Of a stretch of DNA of 64,000 nucleotides, positions 54,054-63,620 are shown piece by piece. The DNA is from Blautia schinkii DSM 10518 (lineage in GTDB: Bacteria > Bacillota > Clostridia > Lachnospirales > Lachnospiraceae), in NCBI GenBank assembly GCA_000702025.1, contig JNKJ01000003.1:248001-312000 (forward strand). The letters run 5' to 3'. The position numbers and the translations under genes were made by a program. Below the pieces are notes generated by a model. It searched no databases. It was not told the origin of the DNA and worked only from the letters and a program-made list of their open reading frames with translations. Each line of letters starts with the position of its first letter. Position 1 is the stretch's first letter.

Positions 54054-57000
54054 TTAATTGATTTCAAACATAAGTGTCTTTATTTCGTAGGGTGTCAGCT
54101 CTACCGTAACCTCTCCTTCGCACCAGCAGTCTCCCAATGGCTTTTCCATCAGATTACATTCACACCAGGAATTGTATCTGAATCCCGGAATGACCTTTAT
54201 TTTCTGTCTGCTGCCTGTGTATTCATGGAAACGGATGATAAGGCTTTTGCCATCCTCTGAACGTTTCACCGCATCCAGCTCTATACTGTCCTTATGGAAG
54301 GACACAAAACTTGTCCCGGCATTCCGGAGCATTCCCCTGCACACTTTGAGCGGCTGGTTTAAGGCGTAAGCCTCTTTCACAGTCTCCCCTTCCACGAAGT
54401 CTCCTTTATGAGGAAGAAGGGAATAGGTAAAGGTATGCTCTCCGATATCCTGTTTATAATCCGGATTTGTTGCACTCTTTAAAAGTGTGATCCGCATTCT
54501 GTTCTCTTTGGCATCATGTCCGTACTTACAGTCATTCAGAAGGCTCACTCCATAATCCCGCTCAGACATATCCACCCATCTGTGAGCAACTGTTTCAAAT
54601 TTTGCCATCTCCCAGCTTGTATTCCAGTTATTGGCACGCTTCACATTTCCGTACTGAATATCATAACGCGCCTCCGTCGCCCGGATATCCACTGTAAAGG
54701 ATGCTTTCAAAAGCTGGTGTACCTCCCTCCAGTCCACATAAGTGACAAAGTCAATCCGTCTGTCATCCGCATAAACGGTCAGATCCTGTACGATTGTGGA
54801 GTTCATGTATTTCCATTCCTGACGAAGAACCGCTCTCAGGCTTCCATTCTCCACGACCTCTGCGGAGACAAGCTCCGTAACCTCTTTCATTTTCTCCTCA
54901 TAAAAAATGTCAATATTCCATGCATCATAGTCCCGTGGCTTGTCCTCAAATATTTGAAGTACATTGGCACGCTGGCCCTCTGCGAGTACCTCCCGGTCAT
55001 TCTCCTTATCATAAAGTCTCGTAATCTGCCCCGCCTCATTAAGCTCCATTGTATAAAACGGCGTACAGATACGCTGCGGAGACACTTCAAATCGTTGTCT
55101 GTGTGCAAAAACCCCCTTGGATTCCCATGTATTCTCAGCAGATTCCCCTATAATCTCAGCGCCTTCTCTTACATTCCCAGCACCTTCTTCAAAACGGATT
55201 ACCGTACCTCCCATTGCAGGCACATGTTCCACCTTAACATAAGTGATACTGCCTTCCTTCTGTGTTTCCAGAATTTCTCCGTCACAGTTTCTGAACACCC
55301 CATCTCTTGGCTCTTCCACTGCTGCCACCTGCCCTGTTTCCCAGGCAGCGTTATTTAAGATTGTCCAGGTATCCTCAATCGGCTCTACAAGCACAGAAAA
55401 AGCTTCCTTTTCAACTCCTTCTGCAATCTCCTGTGCCAGTGCGTATTCCTTTTTGGAATCTTCATAAACAGGAAGAATGGAGGAACCCGGGATAATATCA
55501 TGGAACTGATGACGCAGTACAATTTTCCAGCCTTCTGTCAGCCTGTCCTGTGCCGCTTCTTTTATATCTCCCCTGGCTGCTGCCGCCATAGCGGTGAGCC
55601 ATTCTGCCTCCCGGTATAAAAACTCCATTTTCCGGTTCATTTTCTTATTATAGGCATGGCTCGTGTAGGTCCCGCGGTGAAACTCCAGATACAGCTCTCC
55701 ATCCCAGGTATGCAGATATTCCTCCGTATTTTTCACAGTCTCGTGAAGCTTGCGGAAATACTGTCCCGCAGTGCTGGTCTTTACATTTGGCAGACCCGGA
55801 AGCTTATCCAGCCTCCTTCTCTGCTCCAAAGCCTCACGGTTGACACCGCCTCCCCCATCTCCGTAGCCATAGGAAATCAACACTTCTTTATTTATATTCT
55901 TGTCATTATAGTTCTTCCAAACACCCTTTACCGTATAGGGGGTGAGCATACCGTTATAGGTATAGTACCAGGGACTTAAATGATAGTCGGCATCCGGTGT
56001 GGTGACAAAATGCGTAAGCACTTCGCTGCCGTCCATCCCTTTCCACAGAAAGGTATCATGAGGCATACGGTTATATTCATTCCAGCTTATTTTTGTAGTC
56101 ATGAAGGTATCAATGCCTGATTTTTTCAAAATCTGGGGAAGCGCCCAGGAATAGCCGAATACATCCGGCAGCCACAGAAATTCCATCTCTTTGCCGAACT
56201 CTTCCTTTACAAACTTACTTCCCAGTAATATCTGTCTGGTGAGGGATTCTCCGCTGATCAGATTGCAGTCAGCCTCCACCCACATGGCTCCATCCGCTTC
56301 CCATCTGCCATCCCGGACTCTCGCCTTAATCTCCTCGTAAATTTCCGGGAAGTCCTGTTTGATATATTCATATATCTGCGGCTGTGTCTGAAGGAAGATG
56401 TATTCATCAAACATTTCCATCAGACGCAGTACTGTGGAAAAAGAACGTGAGGCTTTCTCCCTTGTATGCTTCAGCCTCCACAGCCACGCCAAATCAATAT
56501 GGGTATGTCCCACACAATTTACCGTTACCATGGACTTCTTATCCATAGAATCCAGCGCCTCATTCAGAAGCTCGTCCGCAATCCCCACAGATACATAGAA
56601 TGCTTCGCTTCCCGGATACGACCAGTCTATCTGCAAGAAGGCATCGTTTAATGCTTTTAACAGCACATACTTATCCGGATCATCCTCTTCCAGCTGTGCA
56701 ACCGTCCCAAGAATGGTTTTCGAAAGATAGTACAGATCATCTGTTTTCTCATCCAGCCATGCCAATGCTGCTCCTTTTATCCTGTGCTCCTGAATGCGGG
56801 GAACACCTCCGCCCTCCATTCCGGACCACAGGCGGAACGTAAGCTCCAGGGTCTTTCCCGCCGCATTGTCATCAAAGAACACCTCCTGGTGGTTCGAATC
56901 CACACCCTGAAATGGTCTTCCATTCATATAAAGCAGAGCCTCAAACCCGGTGTTTCCGCCGCCTCCTGTCCTTCCGAAATCGAACAGCCCCAGCATTCTT

Positions 57001-57242
57001 TTTCCTTTCCATGCTTCCGGCAATTGCGCATCCAGATGCAGCCACAGATAGGTGTCCCAGCCCTCCCACAGCATCCCGATTTTTTCCTGCTTAAAATCAC
57101 TGAAATCAGACGGTACCTCCGGATTTGGGATTTCCCCTTCTGACTCCTTCACCAAAATATCTTCCAGCTCAATTACATCACGGTAGCGGTATGGTTCCAG
57201 CTCCTGGATTCTCTTTTCCAGCTTTTCAGCAATAAAGAACAT
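54054..57242 (-). CDS. Alpha-mannosidase, family GH38
   Basis: This 1062-residue GH38 enzyme has the catalytic domain with zinc-binding residues in VGHTHIDLAWLWR (H248 and D250) and nucleophile D325 in MWVEADCNLISGES. It is followed by the usual large C-terminal all-beta domain (about 700-1062) ending ETVKEAYALNQPL...PYEIKTLMFEIN. The length is normal for bacterial GH38. No signal peptide is visible, so it should act in the cytoplasm on imported mannosides. It is within an operon of UroD/corrinoid proteins, which suggests that the mannose units may be methylated. Confidence 0.92.
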   Translation of the reverse strand: MFFIAEKLEKRIQELEPYRYRDVIELEDILVKESEGEIPNPEVPSDFSDFKQEKIGMLWEGWDTYLWLHLDAQLPEAWKGKRMLGLFDFGRTGGGGNTGFEALLYMNGRPFQGVDSNHQEVFFDDNAAGKTLELTFRLWSGMEGGGVPRIQEHRIKGAALAWLDEKTDDLYYLSKTILGTVAQLEEDDPDKYVLLKALNDAFLQIDWSYPGSEAFYVSVGIADELLNEALDSMDKKSMVTVNCVGHTHIDLAWLWRLKHTREKASRSFSTVLRLMEMFDEYIFLQTQPQIYEYIKQDFPEIYEEIKARVRDGRWEADGAMWVEADCNLISGESLTRQILLGSKFVKEEFGKEMEFLWLPDVFGYSWALPQILKKSGIDTFMTTKISWNEYNRMPHDTFLWKGMDGSEVLTHFVTTPDADYHLSPWYYTYNGMLTPYTVKGVWKNYNDKNINKEVLISYGYGDGGGGVNREALEQRRRLDKLPGLPNVKTSTAGQYFRKLHETVKNTEEYLHTWDGELYLEFHRGTYTSHAYNKKMNRKMEFLYREAEWLTAMAAAARGDIKEAAQDRLTEGWKIVLRHQFHDIIPGSSILPVYEDSKKEYALAQEIAEGVEKEAFSVLVEPIEDTWTILNNAAWETGQVAAVEEPRDGVFRNCDGEILETQKEGSITYVKVEHVPAMGGTVIRFEEGAGNVREGAEIIGESAENTWESKGVFAHRQRFEVSPQRICTPFYTMELNEAGQITRLYDKENDREVLAEGQRANVLQIFEDKPRDYDAWNIDIFYEEKMKEVTELVSAEVVENGSLRAVLRQEWKYMNSTIVQDLTVYADDRRIDFVTYVDWREVHQLLKASFTVDIRATEARYDIQYGNVKRANNWNTSWEMAKFETVAHRWVDMSERDYGVSLLNDCKYGHDAKENRMRITLLKSATNPDYKQDIGEHTFTYSLLPHKGDFVEGETVKEAYALNQPLKVCRGMLRNAGTSFVSFHKDSIELDAVKRSEDGKSLIIRFHEYTGSRQKIKVIPGFRYNSWCECNLMEKPLGDCWCEGEVTVELTPYEIKTLMFEIN

Positions 57243-57295
57243 AGCATTCTCCCTCTCCCTTTCTTTTCCGTAACAATTCAGACAAGCCCGGACTG

Positions 57296-58276
57296 TTACT
57301 GTTTTCCTGCCTCTGGATAAATTCCTTCTTCTCTCCAGATCCGGTGCATCAGTTCATACCGTTCCAAAGACAATCCCGTATAAGCGCAATTCGAGGTACA
57401 GAAAATATATCCGTATCCAGGCATACCCTCTCGGAGCGATCTTCTGATATCTGCCACGCATTCCTCCTCTGTGCCGGTCTGAAGAAGCCCGCAGTTTACA
57501 TTTCCGCACAAAGCCACCTTATCTCCCACCAATTCCTTCACCTTTTTAAGACTCACCCCGCCCTGAGGATCAAGAGAATGCAGGGCGTCCGGACCGCATT
57601 CTACCATTTGGTCCAGGATTGGCATAATATTTCCATCTGTATGCTTGATGGTATAATATCCCATACTCCTGTATGCATCCAAAATATCCTTCAGATAAGG
57701 TGCAATAAATTCCCCGAACAAATCCGGGCTGAAAAACGGATTTGCATTAAAGCAATAGTCCGAGCACAGCGTAAAGCCATCCAGCAGCCCTTCATACCGG
57801 GTCATTTTCTCCGCAAAAGCCTTGAAATGGTCGACCTTTTTCTGGGCAAGTGCTTTCATTTTATCCTCTTCCTCATAGAGGAGAGCCGTAAATTCTATCA
57901 TGTCGTCTCCGGTAGGAATGGCAAAGGTGGGATCGCCGTGAACCATAGTATAATACTTGTCCCCGGTCTGATTACGGATTTCCTCCAGTATCCTCACGGT
58001 TCTGTCAAAGTATTTCATATTCCCGGTGTCCATCTGAACAAAAATAGCGCTGTGATTATACTTTTCCGCATATGCAATATAGGTTTCCGCTATGTCCTGA
58101 ATATGATAGTCCTGCTCTCTTTTGCTCATCTGGTCCCACTGATGGAAGACTCTGTGCTCCGGATGTACTCTCCGGAAGGCTTCCATAGTCAGATAAAATA
58201 CCAGCTCGAAATGAGGAACATGCCCGGTGATCGGTTCTCTTTTTAAGCATTTAATAAATTTTTCTCTTGGTGTCAT
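57296..58276 (-). CDS. UroD-superfamily protein with HxD motif
   Basis: This 326-residue UroD-like TIM barrel has HTDG (H212, D214 in IKHTDGNIMPIL) at the metal position in place of HxCG, and a C-terminal FCTSNCAYTG. The Cys-to-Asp change would make a harder metal site, less suited to thiolate activation. It may therefore bind a methylated substrate rather than a thiol acceptor. AAGGAG lies 7 bases upstream of its start. It follows another UroD-like gene (58300) after 24 bases and precedes the mannosidase. The function is unknown. Confidence 0.83.
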   Translation of the reverse strand: MTPREKFIKCLKREPITGHVPHFELVFYLTMEAFRRVHPEHRVFHQWDQMSKREQDYHIQDIAETYIAYAEKYNHSAIFVQMDTGNMKYFDRTVRILEEIRNQTGDKYYTMVHGDPTFAIPTGDDMIEFTALLYEEEDKMKALAQKKVDHFKAFAEKMTRYEGLLDGFTLCSDYCFNANPFFSPDLFGEFIAPYLKDILDAYRSMGYYTIKHTDGNIMPILDQMVECGPDALHSLDPQGGVSLKKVKELVGDKVALCGNVNCGLLQTGTEEECVADIRRSLREGMPGYGYIFCTSNCAYTGLSLERYELMHRIWREEGIYPEAGKQ

Positions 58277-58299
58277 AATAAACTCCTTTACATTCTTTT

Positions 58300-59352
58300 T
58301 TACTTGAAATCTCCTCTGTATTCACGGACGATTTCTATCATATTTAAGTAACCCTCTGTAGGTACATAAGCCGGTATAGAATTTCCGGTGCCGAAGGCAA
58401 ATCCGCCATGACCCTGGGACTTCGCAATGATATCCAAAATATATTCCTTTAACTCCTGTCTGGACGCATGGCACACCATATCCACATCAGCCCCGCCGAA
58501 ATTCCCAATCCTGTCGCCGTATTTTTCCACCCACACGGGAAATGGTGCGATTTGGTCCTCATTGGAATGCTTGGCGTCAATTCCCACTTCTTGGATCAAA
58601 TCCTCCATTACATCAAAAATCTTACCGCAGGAATGGAGAAGAAACGGCTTATGATAGCTATGTACCAGATCAACGATTGGTTTATAATGAGGCAGAACGA
58701 GCTGCTTCAAATCCTTTACGGAAAGCATGGTACTGGTCTTGTATCCCAGATCATCACCGAAGCGCAGCACACAATAAATGTCTCCGAATTCCCGCATAAA
58801 TCTCTGCCAGATTTTCAGGTTCGTCTCCCCAACCTTCCGGAACAGATTCCGGTACAATTCTTCGTCGTCCGCTGCAATATAGCATAGTCCCTGAAAGCTT
58901 GTCACATCCTGGACACACTCAAAAATCCCATTTCCCACACCGCCGATTGCTTTCATTCCCTCCGGCATTTCCTCACGAAGCGCCCGGAAATATTTTGCAT
59001 TTCTTTCAAAATAATAATCCGGTATCTCATCCCATGGATAGCGGTTAAAGTCATCCTCATCCTGGATAACAGGGGTCACACGGCAGTCACCCAGGGCTCC
59101 GCTTCCCGGCATAACACCCCCGATACACTCCTCAAAGGTCACAACATCATAACCATATTCCTTAAAAAAATCACAGTATACGCGAAAGAACTCCCGGATA
59201 TCCCGTTCATCTCCGTTATACAGTGCCATCATATCCACGCCCTTGATTTCCCCGATTTTCTCGTAAGAAACATTATGTTCATAGAGCGGCAGTCTTTCTG
59301 CTTCGATATTTCCTGCACAGTTTACGATATTTTTATAATTCGGCTCAAACAT
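58300..59352 (-). CDS. UroD-superfamily methyltransferase-like protein
   Basis: This 350-residue UroD-like protein has H240 and C242 in LLHSCGKIFDVM and a C-terminal FGTGNSIPAYVPTEGY motif with Asn where MtaA has Cys. The GNSIP ending is shared in spirit with the protein at 53000 (MGNNSTPD). This GxGNS form is common in carbohydrate-locus UroD proteins of unknown function. It follows the corrinoid protein gene after 97 bases and is a good candidate substrate:corrinoid methyltransferase. The substrate is unknown. Confidence 0.84.
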   Translation of the reverse strand: MFEPNYKNIVNCAGNIEAERLPLYEHNVSYEKIGEIKGVDMMALYNGDERDIREFFRVYCDFFKEYGYDVVTFEECIGGVMPGSGALGDCRVTPVIQDEDDFNRYPWDEIPDYYFERNAKYFRALREEMPEGMKAIGGVGNGIFECVQDVTSFQGLCYIAADDEELYRNLFRKVGETNLKIWQRFMREFGDIYCVLRFGDDLGYKTSTMLSVKDLKQLVLPHYKPIVDLVHSYHKPFLLHSCGKIFDVMEDLIQEVGIDAKHSNEDQIAPFPVWVEKYGDRIGNFGGADVDMVCHASRQELKEYILDIIAKSQGHGGFAFGTGNSIPAYVPTEGYLNMIEIVREYRGDFK

Positions 59353-59449
59353 AATCTGCCTCCTGTCTGTTCCATGCTTCTGTTGTTTACCGCCATTTGT
59401 TTATAAAAGGAGAATCCACGTCTCCGGGACTCTCCTTGAAGATCATTCC

Positions 59450-60091
59450 TTATTTTCTTTCTTCTACTGCCTTCTTTGCTATCTCTGCGCAGGTGGCAGC
59501 ATCCGGAGTATAGTAATCAACGCCGATTTCACGTGCGAATTTTTCTGTCACGGGAGCGCCGCCTATCATTACAATATACTTTTCACGAAGTCCGCGGTTT
59601 TTCAGTTCTTCCACAACCTCACCCATATTGGGCATGGTTGTCGAGAGAAGTGCGGACATCCCGATAATATCTGCTCCCACTTCCTCTGCCTTATCCACAA
59701 ATGTCTCAGGTTCTACGTCCACACCAAGGTCATGGATTTCAAATCCCACACCTTTGAGCATCATCATGACAAGATTTTTGCCGATATCGTGCAGATCGCC
59801 TTTTACCGTACCGATAACCGCTTTTCCCACAGGCTCGTTGCCAATCTCTACAAGCCTTGGTTCCAGAACTGCAAGACCTGTATTCATCGCTCTTGCCGCA
59901 ATCAGGACATCCGGGACAAAGACTTCATCTTTTTTAAATTTTTCGCCAATGATCATCATGCCGGACAGAAGACCCTCGTTGAGAATCGCTTTTGGATCCT
60001 CCCCCTCTTCCAGAGCCTGCGTTACCAGAGCCTTTACATTTTTTGCCCTGCCCTTTTGTAAAAATTCGCTGATTTCTTCAATAATTGCCAT
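59450..60091 (-). CDS. Corrinoid (cobalamin-binding) methyltransferase protein
   Basis: This 213-residue protein matches MtaC/MtbC-type corrinoid proteins. The N-terminal helical B12-binding cap has FKKDEVFVPDVLIAARAMNTGLAVLEP. The Rossmann-like domain has the lower-ligand motif DLHDIG (D99, H101, G104), with H101 expected to coordinate cobalt. Later parts show the typical SALLSTTMPNM and MIGGAPVT. It carries the methyl group between the UroD-type enzymes. ATG 60091 follows AGGAGG by 8 bases. It is the sole corrinoid protein in the window, shared by five UroD homologues, and lies just after the sugar-binding protein gene. Confidence 0.93.
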   Translation of the reverse strand: MAIIEEISEFLQKGRAKNVKALVTQALEEGEDPKAILNEGLLSGMMIIGEKFKKDEVFVPDVLIAARAMNTGLAVLEPRLVEIGNEPVGKAVIGTVKGDLHDIGKNLVMMMLKGVGFEIHDLGVDVEPETFVDKAEEVGADIIGMSALLSTTMPNMGEVVEELKNRGLREKYIVMIGGAPVTEKFAREIGVDYYTPDAATCAEIAKKAVEERK

Positions 60092-60137
60092 TACTAATTC
60101 CCTCCTGAGTAAGTTCAGCATAAAAACTTTTTATATT

Positions 60138-61586
60138 TTATTTTGAAGCAAGAAACGCATCAATCTGCGTCTGCATCTCTGCCAGAACAGCATCCACGCC
60201 TGCAACCTCAAGCTTCTCAAGGAATTCTGCATTTGTTTCCTCTACGGGAAGCTCGCCGCCTACAAGGCTCTCATACTCTTTTACCACCTTGGATACGTTC
60301 GTAATCTCCATTTTCACAGGTTCCGGGTCAAAGGAAAAACCAAGGATCGGAGATGTCTTTGCGCTGTCGTTCAATGCTTTTGTCTGCTCCCATACATCTT
60401 CCGGCTGTCCTTCCAGGGAATAGCTGTTAAATACGTTGCCCACTGCCCAGGACTGTCCATGGGAATAGCCGCTGTTTGGAATCAGTTCAATGGAGGTATC
60501 GCCGGTCTTATTGTAATGCTTGCCTTCGATGCCATAGGAAATAAGGTTCATTACATATGGGTCTGTGTTCACAAGTTCAAAATATTTCAGTGTTTCTAAC
60601 GGATGCTTTGAGGTCGCGGAAATACCATACATGGTTGCCACAACACTTCCTGTGGATATATATGGATCTGTGGCAGCGGTAGCCATTACACAGTCATAAC
60701 CTGCACGTGCAGATTCCTCTGCCTCAACTCCTGGTTTATAGGTTCCGGAATAAAATGCCGACGTCTTCTTTGCCACACGCTGACTTTCGCCGTACTCGTC
60801 CATGTATCCGCATTCCCCGTCAAGGAGACCTTTCTCATTTAAAGCTGCCAGCTCATTGAGCATTGCCTTCCACTCGTCAGTAGCATAGAAATTGACAACC
60901 TTCGCCTGGGCATCATCCATTTTGATGGCGCCTGCTGCCATATAATCACTGATATACTCATATCCGCAGTAATCAGCCGCCTGTGTACGATTCACACCGC
61001 CTACCTTTGCTCCATACTCATCAAAGACTTTCTGTGCATATTCGCCCATATCAGTGAGGGTTTTAATGGTGCTGATATCTGTTCCGGTTCCTTCTACAAA
61101 GTCTTTCGGCATCAGGGCACCAATCTGACGTGCCACGATCTGCTGGTTGGGAACCGCATAGATACCACCGTTGACGGTTGCAGCCTGCCATATGTAATCC
61201 GGAATCACTTCCTTAAGAGCCGGAACTTCGTCCAGCATCTCCGTAATGTCCAGGAACGCACCCTTCACAACATCTGTATTGTATGGATTGATCCAGTTGG
61301 AGGTGAAGCAGGCATCATATTCCTCCCCTGATGCAATGATCGTTTGGATCTTGTCGCCATAGGAACCGCCATGGAATACATATTCTACTTCTACACCTAT
61401 CTTTTCTCTTGTGTACTCATTCAGTGCTTCCATAACCGCAGCCCCGTCTGTCTGCTCCGGAATCAGCGTATGGATTCTAATCTTTACCACGTCATCTGCC
61501 CTTACCGGTTCTGCTCCCACCATCGTACAGGTTCCGGCTGCCATAAGAGCTGCCATTCCAAGTGCAAGTAATTTCTTTCCTTTCAT
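60138..61586 (-). CDS. Extracellular sugar-binding protein (LplA-like, DUF3502-type)
   Basis: This 482-residue binding protein pairs with the LplB/LplC-like permeases upstream. The signal peptide (KKLLALGMAALMAAGTCTMVGAEPVRADD) contains one Cys, in AAGTC, but the residue before it (Thr) and the spacing do not match a lipobox, so lipoprotein status is doubtful. The C-terminal segment (ESLVGGELPVEETNAEFLEKL...DAFLASK) resembles DUF3502. It lies directly before the corrinoid protein gene. By context it should bind the oligosaccharide that is cleaved by GH38 and GH43. The ligand is unknown. Confidence 0.88.
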   Translation of the reverse strand: MKGKKLLALGMAALMAAGTCTMVGAEPVRADDVVKIRIHTLIPEQTDGAAVMEALNEYTREKIGVEVEYVFHGGSYGDKIQTIIASGEEYDACFTSNWINPYNTDVVKGAFLDITEMLDEVPALKEVIPDYIWQAATVNGGIYAVPNQQIVARQIGALMPKDFVEGTGTDISTIKTLTDMGEYAQKVFDEYGAKVGGVNRTQAADYCGYEYISDYMAAGAIKMDDAQAKVVNFYATDEWKAMLNELAALNEKGLLDGECGYMDEYGESQRVAKKTSAFYSGTYKPGVEAEESARAGYDCVMATAATDPYISTGSVVATMYGISATSKHPLETLKYFELVNTDPYVMNLISYGIEGKHYNKTGDTSIELIPNSGYSHGQSWAVGNVFNSYSLEGQPEDVWEQTKALNDSAKTSPILGFSFDPEPVKMEITNVSKVVKEYESLVGGELPVEETNAEFLEKLEVAGVDAVLAEMQTQIDAFLASK

Positions 61587-61657
61587 GTTTGTTTCCTCCT
61601 TGATTATTTTTTATTTGTAATCGCTTCAGCAATTTACATTCCCTGTTTAAAGCCTGG

Positions 61658-62542
61658 TCAGCCTTTTACACCGCCTACGGTGAGGCCCTTCACAAAATAC
61701 TTCTGAAAAAAAGGGAAGATGACCAGCATGGGCCCCGCCGCGATGACACACATGGCCATTCGCATAGACTCTGTGGGCATGTCCGCAATACTCATTCCCA
61801 TACCTGAAATCGCTGAGTTTTTCAGCATCTCCTGTACATCTCTCATAAGAATGTATAGCCTGTACTGCAGGTTATATAAGCTTCTGTCATCGATATACAT
61901 GAGCGGCTGGAACCAGTCATTCCAGTAATTCAGAGTGATGAACATCCCAACTGTCGCCAGCGCAGGTTTTGCCAGCGGAAGTACAATCTTAAAGAAAATT
62001 GTAAGCTCACCCGCCCCGTCCACGGTCGCGGCTTCCATAAGTGAGGACGGTATCTCAGAAAAGAAGGTCCGCAGCAGAATGACAAACCACGGTACGATCA
62101 GAAGCGGCAGCAGCATTGCCCACATTGTATTTTTTAAATGCAGGTATTTTGTCATCCAGATGTAGGTAGGAACAAGTCCGCCGTTAAGTACCATAGGCAC
62201 GATCAGAAACACGGTAAGCTGCTTCCGGTAAGCATAATCTCTTCTGGAAAGTACATAGGCAATCATGGAATTCAGCAACAGACCAAAAATAAGTCCCATA
62301 ACCGTCACGATAATCGTCACACCATATGACCGGAAAATAGCTGCCGAGTCTTTAAATACATATTTATAGGCATCCAGTGTAAAGCCCTTGGGAAGAATCC
62401 CGTATCCTTCCTTAGCAATCTGCAGATCACTTGAAAATGATATGGAGATTACGGTTATGATCGGAACCACACATATCAGACAAATGCAGACCAGGAATAT
62501 GTAAAGCACCAGCTTTGGCCCAAATGACATCTCTTTCTTCAT
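61658..62542 (-). CDS. Carbohydrate ABC transporter permease (LplC-like)
   Basis: This 294-residue MalG-type permease of the LplC branch has the EAA loop SSLMEAATVDGAGELTIFFKIVLPLAKP and the C-terminal FVKGLTVGGVKG. It lies 11 bases after the LplB-like permease. No ATPase is encoded in the operon. Import is probably powered by a shared ATPase. Confidence 0.92.
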   Translation of the reverse strand: MKKEMSFGPKLVLYIFLVCICLICVVPIITVISISFSSDLQIAKEGYGILPKGFTLDAYKYVFKDSAAIFRSYGVTIIVTVMGLIFGLLLNSMIAYVLSRRDYAYRKQLTVFLIVPMVLNGGLVPTYIWMTKYLHLKNTMWAMLLPLLIVPWFVILLRTFFSEIPSSLMEAATVDGAGELTIFFKIVLPLAKPALATVGMFITLNYWNDWFQPLMYIDDRSLYNLQYRLYILMRDVQEMLKNSAISGMGMSIADMPTESMRMAMCVIAAGPMLVIFPFFQKYFVKGLTVGGVKG

Positions 62543-62553
62543 AGCTATCCCCC

Positions 62554-63474
62554 CTAAAATAATGCACTGTCTCTGTCAATTTTGCGCACAATGAGATTGG
62601 ACCCCATAATCAGGATGAATCCAACGACTGCCTGGAAGCATCCCACAGCAGAGCCAATCCCGATATCCCCGGTGACACGAAGCGCCCTGTAAATATAGGT
62701 ATCCAGAACGTCCGTGGTTGCATAAAGAGCGCCCTGATCCCTTGTCAGATTGTAGAACAGGCCGAAATCCGAATACATGATCCGTCCAATCTGAAGGATG
62801 GTCATTACAATAAGCAGGCTCTTGATCATCGGTAATGTGATTCTCCACACCATCTGCCAGCGGCTCGCACCGTCCAGCGCCGCTGCTTCATAATAGGTAT
62901 CGTCAATCCCTATGATTCCCGCATAATAAATGACACTGTAATACCCGGCATTCTTCCATACAAACATAAACGTCAGTATAAACGGCCAGTATTGCGAATT
63001 CGCATACCAGGAGACACTGTGCAGCCCGAAAAATGCAAGAATCTGATTCAGGATGCCATAATCATGATGAAGATACGCATACAGCAGATACCCGACTACG
63101 ACCCATGACATAAAGTAAGGAAAAAACATGATCGTCTGTACAATCTTGATCATATTCCGGCTGCGCACCTCATTCATGATCAGTGCAACCATTACCGATA
63201 CCAGCAGTGTCATGGCAATAAACAGGAAATTTAATCCAATCGTATTACGCAATACCACCCAGGCATCATTAGATTTAAAGAAGAATTCAAAATTTTTAAA
63301 TCCGATCCAATCACTTCCAAGAAACCCTTTATCATAACGAAAATCCTTAAACGCAATAACAAGTCCGACAATGGGCACATAAGAAAATAGAAAAAGAAGT
63401 AATGCTGCCGGAAATGCCATTGCTGTCAGAGTTCTGTTTTTCTTTCTTCCGGTCCTGCTTATCCGTTTGTTCAT
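62554..63474 (-). CDS. Carbohydrate ABC transporter permease (LplB-like)
   Basis: This 306-residue MalF-type permease of the LplB branch has the EAA loop YYEAAALDGASRWQMVWRITLPMIKS. It has six helices after a charged N-terminus (KRISRTGRKKNRTLTAM). It precedes the LplC-like permease by 11 bases and may be the first gene after the promoter candidate at 63532. The importer operon continues through binding protein, corrinoid protein, UroD proteins and glycosidases. Confidence 0.92.
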   Translation of the reverse strand: MNKRISRTGRKKNRTLTAMAFPAALLLFLFSYVPIVGLVIAFKDFRYDKGFLGSDWIGFKNFEFFFKSNDAWVVLRNTIGLNFLFIAMTLLVSVMVALIMNEVRSRNMIKIVQTIMFFPYFMSWVVVGYLLYAYLHHDYGILNQILAFFGLHSVSWYANSQYWPFILTFMFVWKNAGYYSVIYYAGIIGIDDTYYEAAALDGASRWQMVWRITLPMIKSLLIVMTILQIGRIMYSDFGLFYNLTRDQGALYATTDVLDTYIYRALRVTGDIGIGSAVGCFQAVVGFILIMGSNLIVRKIDRDSALF

Positions 63475-63531
63475 TGTGGCGTCCCTCCTCCTTTTTTGCA
63501 GAATCTTTTTTGTCCTCTGTATTTGACTCTA

Positions 63532-63559
63532 TTTTTAGCACACATATCCGTTTTTTCAA
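63532..63559 (-). promoter_or_regulatory. Weak promoter candidate upstream of the LplB-like permease
   Basis: On the minus strand TTGAAA (63559-63554), a 16-base spacer and TAAAAA (63537-63532) lie 58 bases before the permease start. The -10 match is poor. The gap between this gene and the UroD gene upstream (63475-63620) has no terminator hairpin I can see, so the operon may be continuous with upstream genes. Confidence 0.35.
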
Positions 63560-63620
63560 CTTCAAAATCTAATGATTTCTATGTTTTCTAACAAAAGAGG
63601 ACTCTGAATTCTGCCTGACA

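Noticed and set aside
59353-59449. Cobalamin riboswitch before the UroD gene downstream of the corrinoid protein
   Set aside because: The gap is only 97 bases and shows no B12-box-like sequence or long conserved structure.
63475-63620. Strong operon promoter or terminator between the UroD gene and the LplB-like permease
   Set aside because: Only a weak -35/-10 pair and no hairpin were seen, so the operon is treated as possibly continuous.
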